The notes under the pieces were generated by a model that did not search any database, had not been told where the DNA came from, and saw only the letters and a list, made by a program, of their open reading frames with translations. A DNA stretch of 64,000 nt. It comes from Pyropia yezoensis (Eukaryota > Rhodophyta > Bangiophyceae > Bangiales > Bangiaceae). Positions 21,193 through 34,017 of this stretch are shown one piece after another. The translations under genes were made by a program, and so were the position numbers. The stretch covers positions 31,968,894 through 32,032,893 of the forward strand of contig CM020618.1 of assembly GCA_009829735.1 (NCBI GenBank). The letters run 5' to 3'. Within the stretch, counting starts at the first letter, position 1; each line of letters begins with the position of its first letter.

Positions 21193-21784
21193 CTGCTTTT
21201 GTCTTTTTTTGTCGTCTGCGTGTGGTCTACCGTGTGTGCTGGAGGGGTGGGCGGCGGGGGAGGTGTTTTGGTGACAATTCTTTGCTCTCAAAACGCCCAC
21301 CATTCGTTCCTCCCCGTACTCCACCTATACCTGGTATGGCGTGGAGGGCGGGTCCCACACCTGGCTGCCACTCAATCCAAATGTGGGGGCTGCCCACCAT
21401 GGAAAACCATTTTTTTTTTGTTTTCGGCTACAGCTCTTCACTCAGCTGTCGAGTTCACACTCGGCTGCTACCGAGTGGGACTGGGATTGCGGTGAGGAGA
21501 GCCAACTCTGATGGGCACACCCAGCGGGATGGACCGGGGCGGGAAGAGGGAAAGCTCGCGTCTGACGGAGTGAAAAATTGGCTGTCCACAGGCGAGGCAA
21601 CGTGATCAACTAAACGGAAGTGAGGCGTTTTTTGTGTCCATCGTCGAGTCCCAAACCACGGCACACACGTGCACAACAGACGAACACGTGCACGCAAGTG
21701 TGCTGTTGCACTACCAATGGACGGATTTCATTGGAATTCGGCACAGCGGGCGGGGTCAAATCGGGCCGCCATACCCCTTTCTGC

Positions 21785-21904
21785 ACGTACGGCCATATCC
21801 GAGACACGCGTACCGGAACCCATTCCGAATTCCGAAGTCAAGCGTCCGCGAGTTGGGTTAGTAGTCTGGTGAGGGATCACAGGCGAACCCCCAATGCTGT
21901 ACGT
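21785..21904 (+). rRNA. 5S rRNA, copy 10
   Basis: 120 nt. Upstream CAGCGGG, downstream AACTC. Confidence 0.93.
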
Positions 21905-22496
21905 CTGCTTTTGTCTTTTTTTGTCGTCTGCGTGTGGTCTACCGTGTGTGCTGGAGGGGTGGGCGGCGGGGGAGGTGTTTTGGTGACAACTCTTTGCTCT
22001 CAAAACGCCCACCATTCGTTCCTTCCCGTACTCCACCTACACCTGGTATGGCGTGGAGGGCGGGTCCCACACCTGGCTGCCACTCAATCCAAATGTGGGG
22101 GCTGCCCACCATGGAAAACCATTTTTTTTTGTTTTCGGCTACAGCTCTTCAACTCAGCTGTCGAGTTCACACTCGGCTGCTACCGAGTGGGACTGGGATT
22201 GCGGTGAGGAGAGCCAACTCTGATGGGCACACCCAGCGGGATGGACCGGGGCGGGAAGAGGGAAAGCTCGCGTCTGACGGAGTGAAAAATTGGCTGTCCA
22301 CAGGCGAGGCAACGTGATCAACTAAACGGAAGTGAGGCGTTTTTTGTGTCCATCGTCGAGTCCCAAACCACGGCACACACGTGCACAACAGACGAACACG
22401 TGCACGCAAGTGTGCTGTTGCACTACCAATGGACGGATTTCATTGGAATTCGGCACAGTGGGCGGGGTCAAATCGGGCCGCCATACCCCTTTCTGC

Positions 22497-22616
22497 ACGT
22501 ACGGCCATATCCGAGACACGCGTACCGGAACCCATTCCGAATTCCGAAGTCAAGCGTCCGCGAGTTGGGTTAGTAGTCTGGTGAGGGATCACAGGCGAAC
22601 CCCCAATGCTGTACGT
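22497..22616 (+). rRNA. 5S rRNA, copy 11
   Basis: 120 nt. Upstream CAGTGGG, downstream AATTC plus the CCACTCG variant also seen at copy 5. Confidence 0.93.
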
Positions 22617-23208
22617 CTGCTTTTGTCTTTTTTTGTCGTCTGCGTGTGGTCTACCGTGTGTGCTGGAGGGGTGGGCGGCGGGGGAGGTGTTTTGGTGACA
22701 ATTCTTTGCTCTCAAAACGCCCACCACTCGTTCCTCCCCGTACTCCACCTACACCTGGTATGGCGTGGAGGGCGGGTCCCACACCTGGCTGCCACTCAAT
22801 CCAAATGTGGGGGCTGCCCACCATGGAAAACCATTTTTTTTTGTTTTCGGCTACAGCTCTTCAACTCAGCTGTCGAGTTCACACTCGGCTGCTACCGAGT
22901 GGGACTGGGATTGCGGTGAGGAGAGCCAACTCTGATGGGCACACCCAGCGGGATGGACCGGGGCGGGAAGAGGGAAAGCTCGCGTCTGACGGAGTGAAAA
23001 ATTGGCTGTCCACAGGCGAGGCAACGTGATCAACTAAACGGAAGTGAGGCGTTTTTTGTGTCCATCGTCGAGTCCCAAACCACGGCACACACGTGCACAA
23101 CAGACGAACACGTGCACGCAAGTGTGCTGTTGCACTACCAATGGACGGATTTCATTGGAATTCGGCACAGTGGGCGGGGTCAAATCGGGCCGCCATACCC
23201 CTTTCTGC

Positions 23209-23328
23209 ACGTACGGCCATATCCGAGACACGCGTACCGGAACCCATTCCGAATTCCGAAGTCAAGCGTCCGCGAGTTGGGTTAGTAGTCTGGTGAGGGA
23301 TCACAGGCGAACCCCCAATGCTGTACGT
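23209..23328 (+). rRNA. 5S rRNA, copy 12
   Basis: 120 nt. Upstream CAGTGGG, downstream AATTC. The following spacer has a 12-bp duplication (AACTCAGCTGTC) near 23577-23600. Confidence 0.93.
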
Positions 23329-23931
23329 CTGCTTTTGTCTTTTTTTGTCGTCTGCGTGTGGTCTACCGTGTGTGCTGGAGGGGTGGGCGGCGGGGGAGGT
23401 GTTTTGGTGACAATTCTTTGCTCTCAAAACGCCCACCATTCGTTCCTCCCCGTACTCCACCTACACCTGGTATGGCGTGGAGGGCGGGTCCCACACCTGG
23501 CTGCCACTCAATCCAAATGTGGGGGCTGCCCACCATGGAAAACCATTTTTTTTTGTTTTCGGCTACAGCTCTTCAACTCAGCTGTCAACTCAGCTGTCGA
23601 GTTCACACTCGGCTGCTACCGAGTGGGACTGGGATTGCGGTGAGGAGAGCCAACTCTGATGGGCACACCCAGCGGGATGGACCGGGCGGGAAGAGGGAAA
23701 GCTCGCGTCTGACGGAGTGAAAATTGGCTGTCCACAGGCGAGGCAACGTGATCAACTAAACGGAAGTGAGGCGTTTTTTGTGTCCATCGTCGAGTCCCAA
23801 ACCACGGCACACACGTGGCACAACAGACGAACACGTGCACGCAAGTGTGCTGTTGCACTACCAATGGACGGATTTCATTGGAATTCGGCACAGCGGGCGG
23901 GGTCAAATCGGGCCGCCATACCCCTTTCTGC

Positions 23932-24051
23932 ACGTACGGCCATATCCGAGACACGCGTACCGGAACCCATTCCGAATTCCGAAGTCAAGCGTCCGCGAGT
24001 TGGGTTAGTAGTCTGGTGAGGGATCACAGGCGAACCCCCAATGCTGTACGT
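23932..24051 (+). rRNA. 5S rRNA, copy 13
   Basis: 120 nt. Upstream CAGCGGG, downstream AACTC. Single-base indels in both flanking spacers. Confidence 0.93.
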
Positions 24052-24645
24052 CTGCTTTTGTCTTTTTTTGTCGTCTGCGTGTGGTCTACCGTGTGTGCTG
24101 GAGGGGTGGGCGGCGGGGGAGGTGTTTTGGTGACAACTCTTTGCTCTCAAAAACGCCCACCATTCGTTCCTCCCCGTACTCCACCTACACCTGGTATGGC
24201 GTGGAGGGCGGGTCCCACACCTGGCTGCCACTCAATCCAAATGTGGGGGCTGCCCACCATGGAAAACCATTTTTTTTTGTTTTCGGCTACAGCTCTTCAA
24301 CTCAGCTGTCGAGTTCACACTCGGCTGCTACCGAGTGGGACTGGGATTGCGGTGAGGAGAAGCCAACTCTGATGGGCACACCCAGCGGGATGGACCGGGG
24401 CGGGAAGAGGGAAAGCTCGCGTCTGACGGAGTGAAAAATTGGCTGTCCACAGGCGAGGCAACGTGATCAACTAAACGGAAGTGAGGCGTTTTTTGTGTCC
24501 ATCGTCGAGTCCCAAACCACGGCACACACGTGCACAACAGACGAACACGTGCACGCAAGTGTGCTGTTGCACTACCAATGGACGGATTTCATTGGAATTC
24601 GGCACAGCGGGCGGGGTCAAATCGGGCCGCCATACCCCTTTCTGC

Positions 24646-24765
24646 ACGTACGGCCATATCCGAGACACGCGTACCGGAACCCATTCCGAATTCCGAAGTC
24701 AAGCGTCCGCGAGTTGGGTTAGTAGTCTGGTGAGGGATCACAGGCGAACCCCCAATGCTGTACGT
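24646..24765 (+). rRNA. 5S rRNA, copy 14
   Basis: 120 nt. Upstream CAGCGGG, downstream AATTC. Confidence 0.93.
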
Positions 24766-25357
24766 CTGCTTTTGTCTTTTTTTGTCGTCTGCGTGTGGTC
24801 TACCGTGTGTGCTGGAGGGGTGGGCGGCGGGGGAGGTGTTTTGGTGACAATTCTTTGCTCTCAAAACGCCCACCATTCGTTCCTCCCCGTACTCCACCTA
24901 CACCTGGTATGGCGTGGAGGGCGGGTCCCACACCTGGCTGCCACTCAATCCAAATGTGGGGGCTGCCCACCATGGAAAACCATTTTTTTTTGTTTTCGGC
25001 TACAGCTCTTCAACTCAGCTGTCGAGTTCACACTCGGCTGCTACCGAGTGGGACTGGGATTGCGGTGAGGAGAGCCAACTCTGATGGGCACACCCAGCGG
25101 GATGGACCGGGGCGGGAAGAGGGAAAGCTCGCGTCTGACGGAGTGAAAAATTGGCTGTCCACAGGCGAGGCAACGTGATCAACTAAACGGAAGTGAGGCG
25201 TTTTTTGTGTCCATCGTCGAGTCCCAAACCACGGCACACACGTGCACAACAGACGAACACGTGCACGCAAGTGTGCTGTTGCACTACCAATGGACGGATT
25301 TCATTGGAATTCGGCACAGCGGGCGGGGTCAAATCGGGCCGCCATACCCCTTTCTGC

Positions 25358-25476
25358 ACGTACGGCCATATCCGAGACACGCGTACCGGAACCCATTCCG
25401 AATTCCGAAGTCAAGCGTCCGCGAGTTGGTTAGTAGTCTGGTGAGGGATCACAGGCGAACCCCCAATGCTGTACGT
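25358..25476 (+). rRNA. 5S rRNA, copy 15 (one base short)
   Basis: 119 nt because GAGTTGGG reads GAGTTGG. Several other indels follow before the gap at 25898, so a sequencing error near a contig end is likely. Confidence 0.85.
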
Positions 25477-25897
25477 CTGCTTTTGTCTTTTTTTGTCGTC
25501 TGCGTGTGGTCTACCGTGTGTGTGCTGGAGGGGTGGGCGGCGGGGAGGTGTTTTGGTGACAATTCTTTGCTCTCAAAACGCCCACCATTCGTTCCTCCCC
25601 GTACTCCACCTACACCTGGTATGGCGTGGAGGGGCGGGTCCCACACCTGGCTGCCACTCAATCCAAATGTGGGGGCTGCCCACCATGGAAAACCATTTTT
25701 TTTTGTTTTCGGCTACAGCTCTTCAACTCAGCTGTCGAGTTCACACTCGGCTGCTACCGAGTGGGACTGGGATTGCGGTGAGGAGAGCCAACTCTGATGG
25801 GCACACCCGCGGGATGGACCGGGGCGGGAAGAGGGAAAGCTCGCGTCTGACGAGTGAAAAATTGGCTGTCCACAGGCGAGGCAACGTGATCAACTAA

Positions 25898-26217
25898 NNN
25901 NNNNNNNNNNNNNNNNNNNNNNNNNNNNNNNNNNNNNNNNNNNNNNNNNNNNNNNNNNNNNNNNNNNNNNNNNNNNNNNNNNNNNNNNNNNNNNNNNNNN
26001 NNNNNNNNNNNNNNNNNNNNNNNNNNNNNNNNNNNNNNNNNNNNNNNNNNNNNNNNNNNNNNNNNNNNNNNNNNNNNNNNNNNNNNNNNNNNNNNNNNNN
26101 NNNNNNNNNNNNNNNNNNNNNNNNNNNNNNNNNNNNNNNNNNNNNNNNNNNNNNNNNNNNNNNNNNNNNNNNNNNNNNNNNNNNNNNNNNNNNNNNNNNN
26201 NNNNNNNNNNNNNNNNN
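25898..26217. other. Assembly gap, 320 N
   Basis: The next unit marker falls 1,422 bp (two units of 711) after the previous one, so the gap length fits and should hide 5S copy 16 at about 26069-26188. Confidence 0.9.
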
Positions 26218-26779
26218 GGTCTACCGTGTGTGCTGGAGGGGTGGGCGGCGGGGGAGGTGTTTTGGTGACAATTCTTTGCTCTCAAAACGCCCACCATTCG
26301 TTCCTCCCCGTACTCCACCTACACCTGGTATGGCGTGGAGGGCGGGTCCCACACCTGGCTGCCACTCAATCCAAATGTGGGGGCTGCCCACCATGGAAAA
26401 CCATTTTTTTTTGTTTTCGGCTACAGCTCTTCAACTCAGCTGTCGAGTTCACACTCGGCTGCTACCGAGTGGGACTGGGATTGGCGGTGAGGAGAGCCAA
26501 CTCTGATGGGCACACCCAGCGGGATGGACCGGGGCGGAAGAGGGAAAGCTCGCGTCTGACGGAGTGAAAAATTTGGCTGTCCACAGGCGAGGCAACGTGA
26601 TCAACTAAACGGAAGTGAGGCGTTTTTTGTGTCCATCGTCGAGTCCCAAACCACGGCACACACGTGCACAACAGACGAACACGTGCACGCAAGTGTGCTG
26701 TTGCACTACCAATGGACGGATTTCATTGGAATTCGGCACAGCGGCGGGGTCAAATCGGGCCGCCATACCCCCTTTCTGC

Positions 26780-26900
26780 ACGTACGGCCATATCCGAGAC
26801 ACGCGTACCGGGAACCCATTCCGAATTCCGAAGTCAAGCGTCCGCGAGTTGGGTTAGTAGTCTGGTGAGGGATCACAGGCGAACCCCCAATGCTGTACGT
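26780..26900 (+). rRNA. 5S rRNA, copy 17 (one extra base)
   Basis: 121 nt, with ACCGGGAACC where other copies have ACCGGAACC. It sits next to the gap and its spacers carry other indels. Confidence 0.85.
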
Positions 26901-27491
26901 CTGCTTTTGTCTTTTTTTGTCGTCTGCGTGTGGTCTACCGTGTGTGCTGGAGGGGTGGGCGGCGGGGGAGGTGTTTTGGTGACAATTCTTTGCTCTCAAA
27001 ACGCCCACCATTCGTTCCTCCCCGTACTCCACCTACACCTGGTATGGCGTGGAGGGCGGGTCCACACCTGGCTGCCACTCAATCCAAATGTGGGGGCTGC
27101 CCACCATGGAAAACCATTTTTTTTTGTTTTCGGCTACAGCTCTTCAACTCAGCTGTCGAGTTCACACTCGCTGCTACCGAGTGGGGACTGGGATTGCGGT
27201 GAGGAGAGCCAACTCTGATGGGCACACCCAGCGGGATGGACCGGGGCGGGAAGAGGGAAAGCTCGCGTCTGACGGAGTGAAAATTTGGCTGTCCACAGGC
27301 GAGGCAACGTGATCAACTAAACGGAAGTGAGGCGTTTTTTGTGTCCATCGTCGAGTCCCAAACCACGGCACACACGTGCACAACAGACGAACACGTGCAC
27401 GCAAGTGTGCTGTTGCACTACCAATGGACGGATTTCATTGGAATTCGGCACAGCGGGCGGGGTCAAATCGGGCCGCCATACCCCTTTCTGC

Positions 27492-27611
27492 ACGTACGGC
27501 CATATCCGAGACACGCGTACCGGAACCCATTCCGAATTCCGAAGTCAAGCGTCCGCGAGTTGGGTTAGTAGTCTGGTGAGGGATCACAGGCGAACCCCCA
27601 ATGCTGTACGT
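27492..27611 (+). rRNA. 5S rRNA, copy 18
   Basis: 120 nt. The preceding spacer carries the GAAAATTTGG variant seen only in the second half of the array. Confidence 0.93.
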
Positions 27612-28203
27612 CTGCTTTTGTCTTTTTTTGTCGTCTGCGTGTGGTCTACCGTGTGTGCTGGAGGGGTGGGCGGCGGGGGAGGTGTTTTGGTGACAATTCT
27701 TTGCTCTCAAAACGCCCACCATTCGTTCCTCCCCGTACTCCACCTACACCTGGTATGGCGTGGAGGGCGGGTCCCACACCTGGCTGCCACTCAATCCAAA
27801 TGTGGGGGCTGCCCACCATGGAAAACCATTTTTTTTTGTTTTCGGCTACAGCTCTTCAACTCAGCTGTCGAGTTCACACTCGGCTGCTACCGAGTGGGAC
27901 TGGGATTGCGGTGAGGAGAGCCAACTCTGATGGGCACACCCAGCGGGATGGACCGGGGCGGGAAGAGGGAAAGCTCGCGTCTGACGGAGTGAAAATTTGG
28001 CTGTCCACAGGCGAGGCAACGTGATCAACTAAACGGAAGTGAGGCGTTTTTTGTGTCCATCGTCGAGTCCCAAACCACGGCACACACGTGCACAACAGAC
28101 GAACACGTGCACGCAAGTGTGCTGTTGCACTACCAATGGACGGATTTCATTGGAATTCGGCACAGCGGGCGGGGTCAAATCGGGCCGCCATACCGCTTTC
28201 TGC

Positions 28204-28323
28204 ACGTACGGCCATATCCGAGACACGCGTACCGGAACCCATTCCGAATTCCGAAGTCAAGCGTCCGCGAGTTGGGTTAGTAGTCTGGTGAGGGATCACA
28301 GGCGAACCCCCAATGCTGTACGT
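28204..28323 (+). rRNA. 5S rRNA, copy 19
   Basis: 120 nt. Its 5' flank reads ATACCGCTTT where most copies have ATACCCCTTT. Confidence 0.93.
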
Positions 28324-28915
28324 CTGCTTTTGTCTTTTTTTGTCGTCTGCGTGTGGTCTACCGTGTGTGCTGGAGGGGTGGGCGGCGGGGGAGGTGTTTT
28401 GGTGACAATTCTTTGCTCTCAAAACGCCCACCATTCGTTCCTCCCCGTACTCCACCTACACCTGGTATGGCGTGGAGGGCGGGTCCCACACCTGGCTGCC
28501 ACTCAATCCAAATGTGGGGGCTGCCCACCATGGAAAACCATTTTTTTTTGTTTTCGGCTACAGCTCTTCAACTCAGCTGTCGAGTTCACACTCGGCTGCT
28601 ACCGAGTGGGACTGGGATTGCGGTGAGGAGAGCCAACTCTGATGGGCACACCCAGCGGGATGGACCGGGGCGGGAAGAGGGAAAGCTCGCGTCTGACGGA
28701 GTGAAAAATTGGCTGTCCACAGGCGAGGCAACGTGATCAACTAAACGGAAGTGAGGCGTTTTTTGTGTCCATCGTCGAGTCCCAAACCACGGCACACACG
28801 TGCACAACAGACGAACACGTGCACGCAAGTGTGCTGTTGCACTACCAATGGACGGATTTCATTGGAATTCGGCACAGCGGGCGGGGTCAAATCGGGCCGC
28901 CATACCCCTTTCTGC

Positions 28916-29035
28916 ACGTACGGCCATATCCGAGACACGCGTACCGGAACCCATTCCGAATTCCGAAGTCAAGCGTCCGCGAGTTGGGTTAGTAGTCTGG
29001 TGAGGGATCACAGGCGAACCCCCAATGCTGTACGT
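28916..29035 (+). rRNA. 5S rRNA, copy 20
   Basis: 120 nt with the common ATACCCCTTT flank. Confidence 0.93.
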
Positions 29036-29627
29036 CTGCTTTTGTCTTTTTTTGTCGTCTGCGTGTGGTCTACCGTGTGTGCTGGAGGGGTGGGCGGCGG
29101 GGGAGGTGTTTTGGTGACAATTCTTTGCTCTCAAAACGCCCACCATTCGTTCCTCCCCGTACTCCACCTACACCTGGTATGGCGTGGAGGGCGGGTCCCA
29201 CACCTGGCTGCCACTCAATCCAAATGTGGGGGCTGCCCACCATGGAAAACCATTTTTTTTTGTTTTCGGCTACAGCTCTTCAACTCAGCTGTCGAGTTCA
29301 CACTCGGCTGCTACCGAGTGGGACTGGGATTGCGGTGAGGAGAGCCAACTCTGATGGGCACACCCAGCGGGATGGACCGGGGCGGGAAGAGGGAAAGCTC
29401 GCGTCTGACGGAGTGAAAATTTGGCTGTCCACAGGCGAGGCAACGTGATCAACTAAACGGAAGTGAGGCGTTTTTTGTGTCCATCGTCGAGTCCCAAACC
29501 ACGGCACACACGTGCACAACAGACGAACACGTGCACGCAAGTGTGCTGTTGCACTACCAATGGACGGATTTCATTGGAATTCGGCACAGCGGGCGGGGTC
29601 AAATCGGGCCGCCATACCGCTTTCTGC

Positions 29628-29747
29628 ACGTACGGCCATATCCGAGACACGCGTACCGGAACCCATTCCGAATTCCGAAGTCAAGCGTCCGCGAGTTGGG
29701 TTAGTAGTCTGGTGAGGGATCACAGGCGAACCCCCAATGCTGTACGT
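29628..29747 (+). rRNA. 5S rRNA, copy 21
   Basis: 120 nt with the ATACCGCTTT flank. One extra T in the spacer T run makes this unit 713 bp. Confidence 0.93.
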
Positions 29748-30340
29748 CTGCTTTTGTCTTTTTTTGTCGTCTGCGTGTGGTCTACCGTGTGTGCTGGAGG
29801 GGTGGGCGGCGGGGGAGGTGTTTTGGTGACAATTCTTTGCTCTCAAAACGCCCACCATTCGTTCCTCCCCGTACTCCACCTACACCTGGTATGGCGTGGA
29901 GGGCGGGTCCCACACCTGGCTGCCACTCAATCCAAATGTGGGGGCTGCCCACCATGGAAAACCATTTTTTTTTTGTTTTCGGCTACAGCTCTTCAACTCA
30001 GCTGTCGAGTTCACACTCGGCTGCTACCGAGTGGGACTGGGATTGCGGTGAGGAGAGCCAACTCTGATGGGCACACCCAGCGGGATGGACCGGGGCGGGA
30101 AGAGGGAAAGCTCGCGTCTGACGGAGTGAAAATTTGGCTGTCCACAGGCGAGGCAACGTGATCAACTAAACGGAAGTGAGGCGTTTTTTGTGTCCATCGT
30201 CGAGTCCCAAACCACGGCACACACGTGCACAACAGACGAACACGTGCACGCAAGTGTGCTGTTGCACTACCAATGGACGGATTTCATTGGAATTCGGCAC
30301 AGCGGGCGGGGTCAAATCGGGCCGCCATACCCCTTTCTGC

Positions 30341-30460
30341 ACGTACGGCCATATCCGAGACACGCGTACCGGAACCCATTCCGAATTCCGAAGTCAAGCG
30401 TCCGCGAGTTGGGTTAGTAGTCTGGTGAGGGATCACAGGCGAACCCCCAATGCTGTACGT
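30341..30460 (+). rRNA. 5S rRNA, copy 22
   Basis: 120 nt with the common flank. Confidence 0.93.
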
Positions 30461-31051
30461 CTGCTTTTGTCTTTTTTTGTCGTCTGCGTGTGGTCTACCG
30501 TGTGTGCTGGAGGGGTGGGCGGCGGGGGAGGTGTTTTGGTGACAATTCTTTGCTCTCAAAACGCCCACCATTCGTTCCTCCCCGTACTCCACCTACACCT
30601 GGTATGGCGTGGAGGGCGGGTCCCACACCTGGCTGCCACTCAATCCAAATGTGGGGGCTGCCCACCATGGAAAACCATTTTTTTTTGTTTTCGGCTACAG
30701 CTCTTCAACTCAGCTGTCGAGTTCACACTCGGCTGCTACCGAGTGGGACTGGGATTGCGGTGAGGAGAGCCAACTCTGATGGGCACACCCAGCGGGATGG
30801 ACCGGGGCGGGAAGAGGGAAAGCTCGCGTCTGACGGAGTGAAAAATTGGCTGTCCACAGGCGAGGCAACGTGATCAACTAAACGGAAGTGAGGCGTTTTT
30901 TGTGTCCATCGTCGAGTCCCAAACCACGGCACACACGTGCACAACAGACGAACACGTGCACGCAAGTGTGCTGTTGCACTACCAATGGACGGATTTCATT
31001 GGAATTCGGCACAGCGGGCGGGGTCAAATCGGGCCGCCATACCCTTTCTGC

Positions 31052-31171
31052 ACGTACGGCCATATCCGAGACACGCGTACCGGAACCCATTCCGAATTCC
31101 GAAGTCAAGCGTCCGCGAGTTGGGTTAGTAGTCTGGTGAGGGATCACAGGCGAACCCCCAATGCTGTACGT
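31052..31171 (+). rRNA. 5S rRNA, copy 23
   Basis: 120 nt. One C is missing from the 5' flank (ATACCCTTT). Confidence 0.93.
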
Positions 31172-31763
31172 CTGCTTTTGTCTTTTTTTGTCGTCTGCGT
31201 GTGGTCTACCGTGTGTGCTGGAGGGGTGGGCGGCGGGGGAGGTGTTTTGGTGACAATTCTTTGCTCTCAAAACGCCCACCATTCGTTCCTCCCCGTACTC
31301 CACCTACACCTGGTATGGCGTGGAGGGCGGGTCCCACACCTGGCTGCCACTCAATCCAAATGTGGGGGCTGCCCACCATGGAAAACCATTTTTTTTTGTT
31401 TTCGGCTACAGCTCTTCAACTCAGCTGTCGAGTTCACACTCGGCTGCTACCGAGTGGGACTGGGATTGCGGTGAGGAGAGCCAACTCTGATGGGCACACC
31501 CAGCGGGATGGACCGGGGCGGGAAGAGGGAAAGCTCGCGTCTGACGGAGTGAAAATTTGGCTGTCCACAGGCGAGGCAACGTGATCAACTAAACGGAAGT
31601 GAGGCGTTTTTTGTGTCCATCGTCGAGTCCCAAACCACGGCACACACGTGCACAACAGACGAACACGTGCACGCAAGTGTGCTGTTGCACTACCAATGGA
31701 CGGATTTCATTGGAATTCGGCACAGTGGGCGGGGTCAAATCGGGCCGCCATACCCCTTTCTGC

Positions 31764-31883
31764 ACGTACGGCCATATCCGAGACACGCGTACCGGAACCC
31801 ATTCCGAATTCCGAAGTCAAGCGTCCGCGAGTTGGGTTAGTAGTCTGGTGAGGGATCACAGGCGAACCCCCAATGCTGTACGT
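31764..31883 (+). rRNA. 5S rRNA, copy 24
   Basis: 120 nt. The only copy of the second half with the CAGTGGG upstream variant. Confidence 0.93.
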
Positions 31884-32474
31884 CTGCTTTTGTCTTTTTT
31901 TGTCGTCTGCGTGTGGTCTACCGTGTGTGCTGGAGGGGTGGGCGGCGGGGGAGGTGTTTTGGTGACAATTCTTTGCTCTCAAAACGCCCACCATTCGTTC
32001 CTCCCCGTACTCCACCTACACCTGGTATGGCGTGGAGGGCGGGTCCCACACCTGGCTGCCACTCAATCCAAATGTGGGGGCTGCCCACCATGGAAAACCA
32101 TTTTTTTTTGTTTTCGGCTACAGCTCTTCAACTCAGCTGTCGAGTTCACACTCGGCTGCTACCGAGTGGGACTGGGATTGCGGTGAGGAGAGCCAACTCT
32201 GATGGGCACACCCAGCGGGATGGACCGGGGCGGGAAGAGGGAAAGCTCGCGTCTGACGGAGTGAAAAATTGGCTGTCCACAGGCGAGGCAACGTGATCAA
32301 CTAAACGGAAGTGAGGCGTTTTTTGTGTCCATCGTCGAGTCCCAAACCACGGCACACACGTGCACAACAGACGAACACGTGCACGCAAGTGTGCTGTTGC
32401 ACTACCAATGGACGGATTTCATTGGAATTCGGCACAGCGGGCGGGGTCAAATCGGGCCGCCATACCGCTTCTGC

Positions 32475-32593
32475 ACGTACGGCCATATCCGAGACACGCG
32501 TACGGAACCCATTCCGAATTCCGAAGTCAAGCGTCCGCGAGTTGGGTTAGTAGTCTGGTGAGGGATCACAGGCGAACCCCCAATGCTGTACGT
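32475..32593 (+). rRNA. 5S rRNA, copy 25 (one base short)
   Basis: 119 nt because GTACCGGAAC reads GTACGGAAC. The 5' flank also lost one T. Confidence 0.88.
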
Positions 32594-33185
32594 CTGCTTT
32601 TGTCTTTTTTTGTCGTCTGCGTGTGGTCTACCGTGTGTGCTGGAGGGGTGGGCGGCGGGGGAGGTGTTTTGGTGACAATTCTTTGCTCTCAAAACGCCCA
32701 CCATTCGTTCCTCCCCGTACTCCACCTACACCTGGTATGGCGTGGAGGGCGGGTCCCACACCTGGCTGCCACTCAATCCAAATGTGGGGGCTGCCCACCA
32801 TGGAAAACCATTTTTTTTTGTTTTCGGCTACAGCTCTTCAACTCAGCTGTCGAGTTCACACTCGGCTGCTACCGAGTGGGACTGGGATTGCGGTGAGGAG
32901 AGCCAACTCTGATGGGCACACCCAGCGGGATGGACCGGGGCGGGAAGAGGGAAAGCTCGCGTCTGACGGAGTGAAAAATTGGCTGTCCACAGGCGAGGCA
33001 ACGTGATCAACTAAACGGAAGTGAGGCGTTTTTTGTGTCCATCGTCGAGTCCCAAACCACGGCACACACGTGCACAACAGACGAACACGTGCACGCAAGT
33101 GTGCTGTTGCACTACCAATGGACGGATTTCATTGGAATTCGGCACAGCGGGCGGGGTCAAATCGGGCCGCCATACCGCTTTCTGC

Positions 33186-33305
33186 ACGTACGGCCATATC
33201 CGAGACACGCGTACCGGAACCCATTCCGAATTCCGAAGTCAAGCGTCCGCGAGTTGGGTTAGTAGTCTGGTGAGGGATCACAGGCGAACCCCCAATGCTG
33301 TACGT
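33186..33305 (+). rRNA. 5S rRNA, copy 26
   Basis: 120 nt with the ATACCGCTTT flank. Confidence 0.93.
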
Positions 33306-33897
33306 CTGCTTTTGTCTTTTTTTGTCGTCTGCGTGTGGTCTACCGTGTGTGCTGGAGGGGTGGGCGGCGGGGGAGGTGTTTTGGTGACAATTCTTTGCTC
33401 TCAAAACGCCCACCATTCGTTCCTCCCCGTACTCCACCTACACCTGGTATGGCGTGGAGGGCGGGTCCCACACCTGGCTGCCACTCAATCCAAATGTGGG
33501 GGCTGCCCACCATGGAAAACCATTTTTTTTTGTTTTCGGCTACAGCTCTTCAACTCAGCTGTCGAGTTCACACTCGGCTGCTACCGAGTGGGACTGGGAT
33601 TGCGGTGAGGAGAGCCAACTCTGATGGGCACACCCAGCGGGATGGACCGGGGCGGGAAGAGGGAAAGCTCGCGTCTGACGGAGTGAAAATTTGGCTGTCC
33701 ACAGGCGAGGCAACGTGATCAACTAAACGGAAGTGAGGCGTTTTTTGTGTCCATCGTCGAGTCCCAAACCACGGCACACACGTGCACAACAGACGAACAC
33801 GTGCACGCAAGTGTGCTGTTGCACTACCAATGGACGGATTTCATTGGAATTCGGCACAGCGGGCGGGGTCAAATCGGGCCGCCATACCCCTTTCTGC

Positions 33898-34017
33898 ACG
33901 TACGGCCATATCCGAGACACGCGTACCGGAACCCATTCCGAATTCCGAAGTCAAGCGTCCGCGAGTTGGGTTAGTAGTCTGGTGAGGGATCACAGGCGAA
34001 CCCCCAATGCTGTACGT
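33898..34017 (+). rRNA. 5S rRNA, copy 27
   Basis: 120 nt with the common flank. Last full copy. Confidence 0.93.
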
